Origin: Rhodobacter sp.
Lineage (GTDB): Bacteria > Pseudomonadota > Alphaproteobacteria > Rhodobacterales > Rhodobacteraceae
Direction: 5' to 3'
DNA: 64,000 nucleotides
Assembly (NCBI GenBank): GCA_027484145.1
Contig: JAIXUH010000007.1
Coordinates: 227,647-291,646, forward strand
A program made the translations under genes and the position numbers. The number at the start of each line of letters is the position of its first letter. Positions within the stretch are counted from its first letter, which is position 1. Under the pieces are notes generated by a model. That model made no database searches. It saw only the letters and a list, made by a program, of their open reading frames with translations, and was not told where the DNA came from. This document shows positions 1-8,538 of the stretch, one piece after another.

Positions 1-434
1 GCGAAGGGGCCAAAATAGCTGCCCTTTTCCGATTTGCGCCCCCGATGCTTTTTCAGTTGCGGATAGGGATGGTCCTTGGCGATCAGGATATTGGGAAAAC
101 TCTTGTCGTCCCGCATCAGCACGTTGTAGCGCGGCTTTAGCTGCTTGATCAGGTTCTGCTCCAACAGCAGCGCCTCCACCTCGGTCCGGGTGGTCAGGAA
201 CATCATGCTGGCGGTTTCAAAGATCATCCGCGCGATGCGCGCCGAATGGCCCGAGGGGCGGGCATAGTTCGACACCCGCGCCTTCAGGTTCCGCGCCTTG
301 CCGACATAGAGCACCTCGCCCTTGGTGTTCAGCATGCGGTACACGCCGGGCGAGCCGTCGATGGTCTTCAGATAGCCCTGAATGACGGCGTGGCCGGTTT
401 CAACAGGGCCTTTTTCAGCGGTTTCTTCGGTCAC
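1..434 (-). CDS. uvrC: UvrABC system protein C, N-terminal part (partial)
   Basis: About 144 N-terminal residues of the excinuclease subunit that makes the dual incisions in nucleotide excision repair. The GIY-YIG nuclease domain is visible: PGVYRM at residues 29-34 and LYVGKARNL at 42-50, followed by the family's conserved SNYARPSGH and [18 protein letters not shown] segments. The chosen start is GTG at 434, because GAGGG lies five bases upstream and the protein then begins [10 protein letters not shown]. The gene runs off the left edge of the window, so the UvrB-binding and C-terminal nuclease regions are not seen. An AT-rich leader with a perfect DnaA-box 9-mer lies upstream. Identity is secure from the motif order. 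Confidence 0.93.
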   Translation of the reverse strand, partial: MTEETAEKGPVETGHAVIQGYLKTIDGSPGVYRMLNTKGEVLYVGKARNLKARVSNYARPSGHSARIARMIFETASMMFLTTRTEVEALLLEQNLIKQLKPRYNVLMRDDKSFPNILIAKDHPYPQLKKHRGRKSEKGSYFGPF

Positions 435-742
435 AAAAACCCTCGTCTGACAGACATCGATTCTGCTGTCTCGCTGCAATGATAAGGCCCGAAGGGCAAG
501 AGGGAAGACATCCACCGTTTCTGTGGATAAGTCTGTAGAGAAACTTTCCGCAGGGCAAAATTTCCCTTGTTTTATTACATGTTCTTTAGGTTGCCTATTT
601 TTTAGGCAAATTAGCAACTATTTGATTTTGCTTGAAAGATTTTTCAGCAATCGCCAAATACTTGAGAACACAAGGATTTTGTAACAAGGGCGTGAACCAT
701 TCGCGCAAAGTGGACAACTTTCGCGCAACCCAAACGCGACCC
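435..742. other. AT-rich intergenic region upstream of uvrC with DnaA-box 9-mer
   Basis: No gene seen. The stretch from about 541 to 720 is strikingly AT-rich compared with its GC-rich surroundings. It holds a perfect 9-mer TGTGGATAA at 522-530 (the complement of the DnaA box TTATCCACA), an inverted repeat TTGCCTA/TAGGCAA at 591-609, and an imperfect GCGC(G)AAAGT hairpin at about 703-731, just after the stop of the SDR gene. The uvrC promoter presumably lies here. Confidence 0.6.
591..609. repeat. 7-bp inverted repeat with T5 loop
   Basis: TTGCCTA and TAGGCAA are separated by five T residues in the AT-rich leader upstream of uvrC. It could be a hairpin or an operator. It is not a typical terminator in either direction because no U-tract follows. 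Confidence 0.4.
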
Positions 743-1516
743 CTATTCCACACCCAGAACGTCAGGGGTTTGCCATGCCAGATGCTGCCCGCCATCGACC
801 GCAATCATCTGCCCGGTGACGCCCGGAGAATCGAGGAAAAAGCCCAAGGCCGCCGTGATGTCGGCCACATTGGCCCCGCGCCCCAGAACCGTGGCCGCGC
901 GCTGCCGGGCAAAGTGATCTTCGGTCTGCCGCCCGCCGCGCAAGGTGGGGCCAGGGCCGATACCGTTGACCCGGATTTGCGGCGCAAGGCCCTGCGCCGC
1001 CGTCTGCGTCAGCGCCCAAAGGCCCATCTTGGCGATGGTATAGCTGGAAAACTCGGGCGTCAGCTTGTGGATGCGCTGGTCCAGCATGTTGATGATCAGA
1101 CCCTGCGCCATCGGTTCGCCCTGCGCATCCATGATCGCGGGGGGGCATTGCCGGGCAAAGCCTTGGGTCAGCACAAAAGGCGCGCGCAGGTTGGATTCGA
1201 TATGCCGGTCCCAACTGGTGCGGGTTGCCGTATCGATGCGGTCATATTCAAAGATCGAGGCATTGTTTATCAGCACCGTCAACGGCCCAAGGGCCGCCAC
1301 CGCACGCGGGATCAGGGTCGCAACCTCGTCCTCGACCAGAAGATCAGCCTGCAGGGTCACGGCACGGCGCCCCATGGCGCGAACCTCATCTGCCGTCGCC
1401 TCGGCCTCGGCCCCGGATGACGCATAATGCACCGCGACATCATGGCCGCGCGCCGCCAGATACAGCGCCATCGCGCGCCCAAGCCGTTTGCCCGCGCCCG
1501 TTACCAAAGCCGTCAT
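743..1516 (-). CDS. SDR oxidoreductase, pteridine reductase (PTR1/FolM)-like
   Basis: A 257-residue short-chain dehydrogenase. The nucleotide-binding motif is TGAGKRLG at residues 6-13; an arginine in this glycine-rich loop is typical of the pteridine reductase branch rather than of general SDRs. NNAS follows, then NMLDQR and YTIAK. In PTR1 the catalytic triad is Asp-Tyr-Lys, with Asp replacing the usual SDR serine, and the Asp of NMLDQR fits that. The likely role is NADPH-dependent reduction of a dihydro- or biopterin; a general SDR role is the alternative. The ATG at 1516 is preceded by GGGGA and lies four bases after the stop of the zinc-ribbon gene, so these genes and the S49 peptidase gene form one transcription unit. 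Confidence 0.82.
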   Translation of the reverse strand: MTALVTGAGKRLGRAMALYLAARGHDVAVHYASSGAEAEATADEVRAMGRRAVTLQADLLVEDEVATLIPRAVAALGPLTVLINNASIFEYDRIDTATRTSWDRHIESNLRAPFVLTQGFARQCPPAIMDAQGEPMAQGLIINMLDQRIHKLTPEFSSYTIAKMGLWALTQTAAQGLAPQIRVNGIGPGPTLRGGRQTEDHFARQRAATVLGRGANVADITAALGFFLDSPGVTGQMIAVDGGQHLAWQTPDVLGVE

Positions 1517-1520
1517 GCGT

Positions 1521-1691
1521 TCATCCCCGTTTGTCGCAGCCACACGTCCTGCCAACGACATAGCGCCCGCATTTGCGGCAGACAGGGGCCTTTGGCATGA
1601 CCTTGCGCATGGCACCGGGGAACAGCGCCTTGCCGATCAGCCCGACCAGCGCCATCACCAGCAAGAACACCAAGATGGTCTTGACCAGCAT
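1521..1691 (-). CDS. Small membrane-anchored zinc-ribbon protein, 56 aa
   Basis: A short gene beginning MLVKTILVFLLVMALVG and ending in a cysteine-rich tail. One N-terminal membrane segment (about residues 4-25) is followed by a basic linker and the motif CRKCGRYVVGRTCGC (Cys 38, 41, 50 and 52), a plausible four-Cys zinc site. The ATG at 1691 is one base after the stop of the S49 peptidase gene, and its stop is four bases before the SDR start, so it sits tightly between two translated genes. This coupling and its GC-rich codon use support it as real. Function unknown; the residue pattern suggests a cytoplasmic zinc knuckle tethered to the membrane. Confidence 0.75.
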   Translation of the reverse strand: MLVKTILVFLLVMALVGLIGKALFPGAMRKVMPKAPVCRKCGRYVVGRTCGCDKRG

Positions 1692-1692
1692 C

Positions 1693-2487
1693 CTACAGCC
1701 CGTATCGCGCCCACAGCGCGCGTTCCTCGACAGCGGCCACCGCCGTGTCGGTCATGGCAAGGCCAAAGCGCTGCAGCAGGCTGCGGCGCTGCCCCATCGG
1801 CGCAAGGCGCACCTTGTCGCCGTAAAGCGCCTTCATCTTTGGCACCAGATGGCCGATGCCATCGGTCAGGCCCACATCGACCGACGCCTTGCCCACCCAG
1901 ATATCGGCGTTGAACAGGTCAGCCTCGGCCTTCAGCTTTGCCCCGCGGCGTGCTTTGACATGGGCGATGAAATTGTCATGCAAGGGCGACAGCAACGCGC
2001 GGATGCGTTCCACATCTTCGGGCGTTTCCGCCTTGAACGGGTCGGCAAAGGATTTCGACCGCCCCGCCGTATGCACGCGCCGTTCTACCCCCTGCCGCTG
2101 CATCAGTTCGGAAAAACCGAAGCTGGCAAAGATCACCCCGATCGACCCCACGATGGAGCTGTCATCCACCCAGATATCATCGGCGGCACAGGCCAGCCAA
2201 TAGCCGCCCGATGCGGCCACATCCTCGACAAAGGCGTGCACCGGAACTTTCTTCTCGGCGGCCAGCCTGCGGATGCGCGCGGCAATCAGCGACGATTGCA
2301 CCGCCGATCCGCCCGGCGAATTGATGACCAGCGCCACGGCGGCCGGCTTGCCGCGCGAAAACGCGCGTTCGATCAGCGGCGCAAGGGCCGCATCTGAAAG
2401 GTTGCGCGGCCCGGACCCGATGGCCCCTTGCAGGCGGATCACAGGAACCAGCGGCGGTTTCTTCAGGAATGGGATGAAATTTCTCAT
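1693..2487 (-). CDS. S49 family peptidase (SppA/SohB-like)
   Basis: A 264-residue serine protease of the signal-peptide-peptidase A family, the short form with one S49 domain. The oxyanion-region motif NSPGG is at residues 56-60, the nucleophile is Ser93 in AASGGYWLA, and the general base Lys145 lies in GRSKSFADPF, giving a Ser-Lys dyad. The family cleaves remnant signal peptides or membrane proteins. This copy has no clear signal peptide but a hydrophobic start, so a membrane-associated location is inferred. It is the first gene of the run S49 - zinc-ribbon protein - SDR. The ribosome site before the ATG at 2487 is weak. Confidence 0.9.
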   Translation of the reverse strand: MRNFIPFLKKPPLVPVIRLQGAIGSGPRNLSDAALAPLIERAFSRGKPAAVALVINSPGGSAVQSSLIAARIRRLAAEKKVPVHAFVEDVAASGGYWLACAADDIWVDDSSIVGSIGVIFASFGFSELMQRQGVERRVHTAGRSKSFADPFKAETPEDVERIRALLSPLHDNFIAHVKARRGAKLKAEADLFNADIWVGKASVDVGLTDGIGHLVPKMKALYGDKVRLAPMGQRRSLLQRFGLAMTDTAVAAVEERALWARYGL

Positions 2488-2541
2488 GGCAATGAGGTAA
2501 GCCGCAACATGCCACGGAACAAGGGGATTTGCAGCGAAGGG

Positions 2542-2751
2542 TCAGCCTTGCTGCACGCGGACGTAATTCACATGCTGGTGATGCGACAACCGCAGGTAGG
2601 TAAAGATGCCCGTCAGGAAGCCAACCGCCGCCAGAACGGCTGCCACGGTGATCTGCGACTGGTCCTGAATATCGGCCGACAGGGCCAGATAGCCAAAGGC
2701 CCAAAAGCCAGACCAGCTTACCACGCAAGCAATGGCGACAAGTTTATTCAT
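2542..2751 (-). CDS. Small two-helix membrane protein, 69 aa
   Basis: A hydrophobic protein starting MNKLVAIACVVSW. There are two predicted membrane segments (about residues 4-25 and 34-53) and a short His/Arg-rich tail. The ATG at 2751 has a strong GAGGAGG site six bases upstream, which argues that the gene is real. It lies between the NRPS-like gene (same strand, ends at 2941) and the S49 peptidase gene. It resembles the small inner-membrane proteins of unknown function common in Rhodobacterales; no function can be given. Confidence 0.7.
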   Translation of the reverse strand: MNKLVAIACVVSWSGFWAFGYLALSADIQDQSQITVAAVLAAVGFLTGIFTYLRLSHHQHVNYVRVQQG

Positions 2752-2940
2752 GGCATCCTCCTCGTCCCACCCTCCCCGGCGGGTCGTCAGACAGCCAGAA
2801 TACCGCAAAAACGCACAGAGTCTCGCATATTCGTCGCCGCAGTGCGGCAGTGCAAGCGCAGCATGACCCCGCGACAAGCGTCACGATAGGCGCATTGGCC
2901 CGCAGGAAAGGGCCTTGCGCCGCAGCACCCGCTATTGCGG

Positions 2941-5900
2941 TCAGGCATCAACGCCCGACCGCCCCGCCCGCATCGCCCTGCGCCGCGCCATCGCATCGGC
3001 CCGCGCATCGGCCTGCGTGGCGATTGCGGGTTGGAACGGCTGCGGCGCGGTCGCGGTGATGGCAGGCTTGGGCCGGTCATCCAGATGCGCGGCCAGCGCC
3101 TGCAGCGTGGGAAAGCGGAAGATATCGGTGATCGACAGTTTCGTCGCGCCAAGGCGTTCGCGGATCTCGCGGTGCGCCTGAACGGCCAGCAAGGAATGGC
3201 CGCCCAGCGCAAAGAAGTTGTCCTTTGCGCCCACCTTCGGCACGCCCAAAACCCGCGCCCAGATGGCGGCAATCTGCGATTCCACATCCGATTCCGGGGC
3301 CACGAACACCGCAGGCTCGGCCACCGTGGCCGATGGCGCGGGCAGGGCCTTGCGGTCCACCTTGCGGTTCGGCGTCAGGGGGAAGTGATCCAGCGCCACG
3401 AAATGCGACGGAACCATATGCTCGGGCAGCGCCGCAGCGAGTTCGGCCCGCAACCCCGCCTCATGCGCCGTGCCGGTGACATAGGCCACCAGTCGCACAT
3501 CACCGGGGCTGTCCTCGCGCGCCAGCACGACCGCTTGGCGCACGCAGGGTTGCGCCTCAAGCACAGCCTCGATCTCGCCCAACTCTATCCGGTAGCCGCG
3601 CAGTTTGACCTGATGGTCGGTGCGGCCAAGGAAATCGACCTTGCCATCGGCGCGGCGGCGCACAAGATCGCCCGTCCGATACATCCGCGCACCCCATGGC
3701 GTGGCACGGTCTTGCGTCACGAAAGGATCGGCCTTGAACCGGTCCTCGGTCAGGTCAGGGCGCTGCCAATAGCCGCGCGTCACGCCATCGCCGCCAATCC
3801 ACAACTCGCCCGGCGTGCCCACCGGCACCGGGTTCATCGCCTCATCCAGCACGTAAAGCTGCTGATTGGCCAAGGGCGTGCCGATGTTGCTGACTGGCTC
3901 TGCCACACCAACCTCTTCGACCGACGACCAGATCGTGGTTTCCGTCGGGCCATACATGTTCAGGATGCGCGCTGAACTGGCGCGCCGCAGATCGGCCACC
4001 AGCGCACCCGGCAAGGCCTCGCCCCCCACCATGATCGTGCGAACCCCCGCCAGCGCGTGGCGCGACTCGTCGTTCATCGCGATCATCCGCGCCATCGATG
4101 GCGTGCATTGCAGATGCGTCACCTCATGCCGGATCAGTTGTGCGGCAATCGACCAGTCGTCCGCAGCAACCCCGCCGCCCGCATTGGCGCGCTTGACCAC
4201 CTCGGCCAGCGGATACAGCCCCTCCATCACCTGTTCCGGCGCGATGCCATAGTCGATCAGGCAGGCCACCTCGCCCACGCCGATCCGCTTGAGTTGTTCC
4301 ACCCGCGCAATCGCATCATCCACCGTACCAAACAGGCCCGACTCCTCGAAATATCGCTGGAAGGCAAAGTCGAGGATGCCTTCCAGTTCGTCCGGGCTCA
4401 GCGTCTGAATGTCGATGTCCATCGGCTTTGCCACGCCCTGCGGCTTTTTGAACGCCGGAAAGGCCCAAGCATATTGCTTGATCAGGGCGGCGGCCGAGCG
4501 CAGGTAATCCTTCATCGGGCCGCGTGCGACTTCGCGCGCATGGTCGCGGTCACGCGCGATAAAGGTGTGCAGCATCAAGGTCACGGTGTGGTTGGCCGGA
4601 TCATGCCCCGCCGCACGCAAGGCTGCGTGATAGAGTTTGATCTTGTCGGCCACCTCATCGACCGATTGGCCCAGAAGATGGGTCAGCACATTTGCGCCCA
4701 GCGCGCCCGCTTCCTTCCATGTCTCGGGGTTGCCGGCGGTGGTGACCCACAGTGGCAGTTCCTTTGACACAGGCCGCGGCTGGCTGTGCACGGTGAATGT
4801 GCCGCCATTGGCAGTGGGAAACTCCACCCCCTCACCGCGCCACAGGCGGCGCACCTGATCCGCTGCCGCGAACATCGCGGCCTTGTTGGCGGGAGGCGCG
4901 TTTTCCGGGCGCAGCACGAAATCATCCGGGTGCCAGCCGCTGGCAATCGCAATCGCGGCGCGCCCGTTTGTCAGGTTGTCGATCACCGCCCATTCTTCGG
5001 CAATCCGCGCCGGATGGTGCAAGGGCACCACGCAAGACCCCGCCCGCACGCCGATGTTCTTGGTCACCGCTGCCACGGCAGCGCCAGTCACCGAGGGGTT
5101 CGGGTAAGGCCCGCCAAAGGCGTGGAAGTGCCGCTCGGGCGTCCATACGGCGACGAACCCATGGCTGTCGGCAAACTTGGCCCCTTCCAGCAGCAGCTCA
5201 TACTTCTTCGGCCCCGCCCCATCATCATTGCCCCAGTAATACAGCGAGAAATCCATCTTCCGCGCGCTGGTGATGCGCCCCGAAGAGACCAGCGCCCGGT
5301 TCTCATCCGACGAAATGACGATCTTGAACCCGCGTGCCAGCGTCCAGAACAACTCCAGCACAGAAATGTCGAAGGACAACGAGGTGACGGCCAGCCATGT
5401 GCCCGGCTGCGGACCAATGCGCTGATCCATCCCGGTGAAGAAGTTGATGACGTTGCGGTGTTCCACCATCACGCCCTTGGGCCGCCCGGTCGATCCGCTG
5501 GTATAGATCATATAGGCCAGATCCGCGGGGGTGGCCCCCGACACAGGGTTCGCGTCAGAGGCCGCGCCAAGACGGCCATCGTTGTCAAGGCACAGCGTCG
5601 CCACGGTGTTCGGCAGCCCCGCCGCCAGATCAAGCTGCGTCACGATCACCGGGCAGGCGCTGTCCTCGATGTAAAGCGCGGTGCGGTCGGCCGGATAGGC
5701 CGGGTCCATCGGCACATAGGCCCCGCCCGCCTTATGAATGGCCAAGGCCCCCACCAGCATGTCAAGGCTGCGGCGGATGTGCAGGCCCACCAGCGTGCCG
5801 GGGCGCACGCCCATGGCGATCAAAACATGCGCCGCCCGGTTGGCGCGGGCGTTCAGTTGGGCATAGCTCAGCGTCGTGCCTTCAAAGCTGACGGCGGGCG

Positions 5901-7515
5901 CATCGGGCGTGCGGGCCACCTGCGCCTCGAACGCGTGGTGCACGCACAGGTCATGGCGCGGTGCCAGCGTCTGGTTCGCGTCATGCAAGGCCGCCCGCGC
6001 CTCATCCGGGTTCAGCGTGGCGGCATCGGCGGGGCTGGCATCGGCAGGCAGCGCATCGAGTGCCCGCACGACAAAGGCAATCCGGTTGGCAAGGGCTTGC
6101 GCCGCCTCCAGCGGCAGGCGCGACAGATCGGCGTGCAGCGCATTGGCCGACAGCGTGATCACGGTGCCCGGGATCGCCGCCCTTGTGGCTGACAGGCCCA
6201 CCTGCGGTGTGGGCAGCGCGGCAAGGGCCACGTCGCGAGTCATCAGGTCCAGCGGAAAGGCCGGGGTGGCGCGCCCCTCGGCCAGTGCCGCATCCAACGC
6301 GGCCACGGCCTTCGCCATAGGCGGCGTCGCATCGGCGCGCAGCGGTACCCACGCGCTGTTGTAACCGGGCAGGCCGGGGCCAGTGCTGAAGGCAAGGTCC
6401 CCAGCGCCTTGCCCGCTGATCCGCGCGGCGGCCAGCGCCAGCAGCGCCAGTGCGCGCCCTTTGTCCATCGCAGGCAAGGCCAGAGGTAGCGTGGCCCACT
6501 CTGCCGCGCCATCGCCCTGAACCGGGACCAGCGCCAAGGGCTGCATTGCCCCCAGACGGCGGCGCAAACGGCCATCGGCAGGCGCAAGCGCGGCAAGGGC
6601 TGCGGTCAGCGCATCAGCATCACTCAGGGCAGGCAGCACGTCATCGGAAATGCTTGCCGGGCTGACCGGCAGGCCCTTGACCTGACAGGTCAGACGGTTG
6701 AGCCGCACCGCACCCGTGGCGCAGGCGACCACCAGCCCTTCATCCGACACCGACAGCACCGCGCCCGGCGCGCCCGCACCGGCGGCAACCTCGGCGCTGC
6801 CCACGTTCAGCACGCCCTTCCCTGTAGCGATCTTGGCCGTTGTCAGCGGGTTCCAGTAACGCCCATGATCCAGCGCCCGCACCATCCGCGCGACCGCTTC
6901 GGCGCTATCACTGAAGTCCAGCCGCCCAAAGGCACGCGGGCGGTCGGCACGCAAATACAGGCTGCGGCGCGACAGATCCTGCGGCACCGGGCGCAAGCCG
7001 GTTTCCAACTGCCCCATCAACGCGGGGAAACTGTCCAGCGCCGCCTCATAGGCCTTGGTGTTCAGCGTCAGCGCCGTGTCGGTGGCGGCAATGTCGAACA
7101 TGCGCTGTTCCAGCACATCGCCCTCATCCACCCCGCCGCGGATCAGGTGCCACGAGATTCCATGCCGCACCTCGCCGTTCAACAGCGCCCAAACCGGGGC
7201 ATTCAACCCGGCATAGGCGGGCAAGGGGCCATCGTGAAAGTTCACCGCCCCCTTGTCGGCCAAGGCCAATACCGCCGCCGGAATGACCGTCAGGTTCGCC
7301 ACCGACAACAGCCAATCCACCCGCATCCCAGCCAGACGCAAGGCAAGGTCGGCCCCCGGCACCTCGACCCGCAGGCCGCGCGCCATCGCCCAGTCGCCCA
7401 CCGCCGCATTCCGGGTTGCAACGGCAGCCACCGCATGACCCCGCGCCAGCCACAGATCAACGCAGTGTTGCGTCAGGGATTCATTGCCGATGAACAGGGC
7501 GGTGTGACGGGTCAT
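2941..7515 (-). CDS. NRPS-like synthetase: formyltransferase - adenylation domain with inserted luciferase-like monooxygenase - PCP
   Basis: A 1524-residue protein. Residues 1-300 are a formyltransferase (FMT-like) with the catalytic set Asn92, His94 and Asp130 (NFHDGPLP, VDEGD). Residues about 330-490 resemble an eroded C-terminal half of a condensation domain. The adenylation domain begins near 510, with A3 YTSGSTGRPKG near 670 and A4 FDIS near 735. A luciferase-like FMN monooxygenase of the MupA/Atu3670 type occupies about 750-1105. A5 NMYGPTETT (near 1187), A7, A8 and A10 (NRKVDRK) follow, then a PCP with GGHSLLA (Ser near 1440). The specificity residues read D-I-L-Q-M-G-M-I-W plus K, nearly the glycine code. 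The ATG at 7515 follows AGGAGAAGAAG. The protein probably loads, formylates and oxidises glycine for the PKS encoded upstream. No MbtH-like gene is nearby. Confidence 0.92.
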   Translation of the reverse strand: MTRHTALFIGNESLTQHCVDLWLARGHAVAAVATRNAAVGDWAMARGLRVEVPGADLALRLAGMRVDWLLSVANLTVIPAAVLALADKGAVNFHDGPLPAYAGLNAPVWALLNGEVRHGISWHLIRGGVDEGDVLEQRMFDIAATDTALTLNTKAYEAALDSFPALMGQLETGLRPVPQDLSRRSLYLRADRPRAFGRLDFSDSAEAVARMVRALDHGRYWNPLTTAKIATGKGVLNVGSAEVAAGAGAPGAVLSVSDEGLVVACATGAVRLNRLTCQVKGLPVSPASISDDVLPALSDADALTAALAALAPADGRLRRRLGAMQPLALVPVQGDGAAEWATLPLALPAMDKGRALALLALAAARISGQGAGDLAFSTGPGLPGYNSAWVPLRADATPPMAKAVAALDAALAEGRATPAFPLDLMTRDVALAALPTPQVGLSATRAAIPGTVITLSANALHADLSRLPLEAAQALANRIAFVVRALDALPADASPADAATLNPDEARAALHDANQTLAPRHDLCVHHAFEAQVARTPDAPAVSFEGTTLSYAQLNARANRAAHVLIAMGVRPGTLVGLHIRRSLDMLVGALAIHKAGGAYVPMDPAYPADRTALYIEDSACPVIVTQLDLAAGLPNTVATLCLDNDGRLGAASDANPVSGATPADLAYMIYTSGSTGRPKGVMVEHRNVINFFTGMDQRIGPQPGTWLAVTSLSFDISVLELFWTLARGFKIVISSDENRALVSSGRITSARKMDFSLYYWGNDDGAGPKKYELLLEGAKFADSHGFVAVWTPERHFHAFGGPYPNPSVTGAAVAAVTKNIGVRAGSCVVPLHHPARIAEEWAVIDNLTNGRAAIAIASGWHPDDFVLRPENAPPANKAAMFAAADQVRRLWRGEGVEFPTANGGTFTVHSQPRPVSKELPLWVTTAGNPETWKEAGALGANVLTHLLGQSVDEVADKIKLYHAALRAAGHDPANHTVTLMLHTFIARDRDHAREVARGPMKDYLRSAAALIKQYAWAFPAFKKPQGVAKPMDIDIQTLSPDELEGILDFAFQRYFEESGLFGTVDDAIARVEQLKRIGVGEVACLIDYGIAPEQVMEGLYPLAEVVKRANAGGGVAADDWSIAAQLIRHEVTHLQCTPSMARMIAMNDESRHALAGVRTIMVGGEALPGALVADLRRASSARILNMYGPTETTIWSSVEEVGVAEPVSNIGTPLANQQLYVLDEAMNPVPVGTPGELWIGGDGVTRGYWQRPDLTEDRFKADPFVTQDRATPWGARMYRTGDLVRRRADGKVDFLGRTDHQVKLRGYRIELGEIEAVLEAQPCVRQAVVLAREDSPGDVRLVAYVTGTAHEAGLRAELAAALPEHMVPSHFVALDHFPLTPNRKVDRKALPAPSATVAEPAVFVAPESDVESQIAAIWARVLGVPKVGAKDNFFALGGHSLLAVQAHREIRERLGATKLSITDIFRFPTLQALAAHLDDRPKPAITATAPQPFQPAIATQADARADAMARRRAMRAGRSGVDA

Positions 7516-7534
7516 CTTCTTCTCCTTCCCGCGG

Positions 7535-8536
7535 TCAGCGGGCGGGTTTGGGGTTGACCGCACGGTCGGCGCGCGGCCAAAGCGACCGCACCGCCGAAGC
7601 AAGGGCATGCGCGGCCATGTCAGTCAGATAATGCGGCGGGTCGATGAAATCCTTGCGCTGGATCAAGGCCCTGATCCGCCAGATCACCCCGCCCGCCAGA
7701 TGGGCCAGCGTGGCCGCAGCGGCATAGCCCGGCCCCCGCGTCTTGGTGTAGAAATAGAGCCGCGAGTCGAGCCAAAAGCGCGGAATGCGCTCCCATGTCT
7801 TCATGCCGGTCGAAACCGAGCCAATATGCGCCACGCGGCTTTCCACCACATAATCCGTGGGCCAGCCCGCACGCGCGGCCCGCAGGCACAGCTCGGTTTC
7901 CTCGAAATACAAAAAGAACCGCTCGTCAAACAAGCCGATCCGGTCCAGCACCGATTGGCGCATCATCAGGCTGGCCCCTGCCAACCAATCCACCCGTTGC
8001 GTCGTCACAGGCAAGGGCGGCGCGACGATTGCCTTGCGCAACAACCGGCTGACCGGGCCGAACCGCGCCGCCTGCTCCAACTCGCCAGCGATAGAGGGGA
8101 AGCGAAAGGCGGTATGGTGCGGATCGCCCTCGGGGCCGTGAATATGGCTTCCGGCAAAACCGGTGGCGGGGTGGCTTTCCAGATGCACCAGAAGCGCACG
8201 AATGGCATCAGGCGCGGGGAAGGCATCCGAGTTCAGGATATAGGCATAGTCGGGCTTGGCCCCCCCCGGCAGGCCCGCCCGAATACCCACGTTGTTGCCC
8301 GCGCCAAAGCCGCCGTTGCGCCCCGACTGGATCACCCGCACCCGGTGCGGCCCCACATCCCAGCCGCGCGACACCACGGCGGCAGAAAGCACCTCGAAAC
8401 TGCCGTCGCCCGAGTCATTGTCGACGATGGTCAGCGCGCCGTCGATGCCGTCCATGGCGATCAGCGCTGCCTCGGCCGCGCGCAAGGTCATCTCGGCCGT
8501 GCGCCAGTTCAGGATCACCGTCAGCACCGTTGCCAT
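7535..8536 (-). CDS. Glycosyltransferase family 2 (rhamnosyltransferase-like)
   Basis: A 333-residue GT-A fold transferase. The nucleotide-sugar site shows Asp39-Asn-Asp41 and NSD at 102-104. The acceptor half has DERFFLYFEETELCLRA, the FFxYxED-like block typical of rhamnosyl- and related sugar transferases. A C-terminal amphipathic region suggests membrane association. The start ATG at 8536 lies two bases after the PKS stop, and its stop is 19 bases before the NRPS-like start, so the gene sits between the two synthase genes in one unit. That position suggests it glycosylates the polyketide-peptide product or its carrier, although a role in the wider exopolysaccharide is equally possible. Confidence 0.9.
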   Translation of the reverse strand: MATVLTVILNWRTAEMTLRAAEAALIAMDGIDGALTIVDNDSGDGSFEVLSAAVVSRGWDVGPHRVRVIQSGRNGGFGAGNNVGIRAGLPGGAKPDYAYILNSDAFPAPDAIRALLVHLESHPATGFAGSHIHGPEGDPHHTAFRFPSIAGELEQAARFGPVSRLLRKAIVAPPLPVTTQRVDWLAGASLMMRQSVLDRIGLFDERFFLYFEETELCLRAARAGWPTDYVVESRVAHIGSVSTGMKTWERIPRFWLDSRLYFYTKTRGPGYAAAATLAHLAGGVIWRIRALIQRKDFIDPPHYLTDMAAHALASAVRSLWPRADRAVNPKPAR

Positions 8537-8538
8537 GG

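Noticed and set aside
4786..6192. 468-codon open frame on the plus strand
   Set aside because: Antisense to the NRPS-like gene; the GC-rich third positions of the real gene open this frame. It is rich in Arg/His/Pro with no domain.
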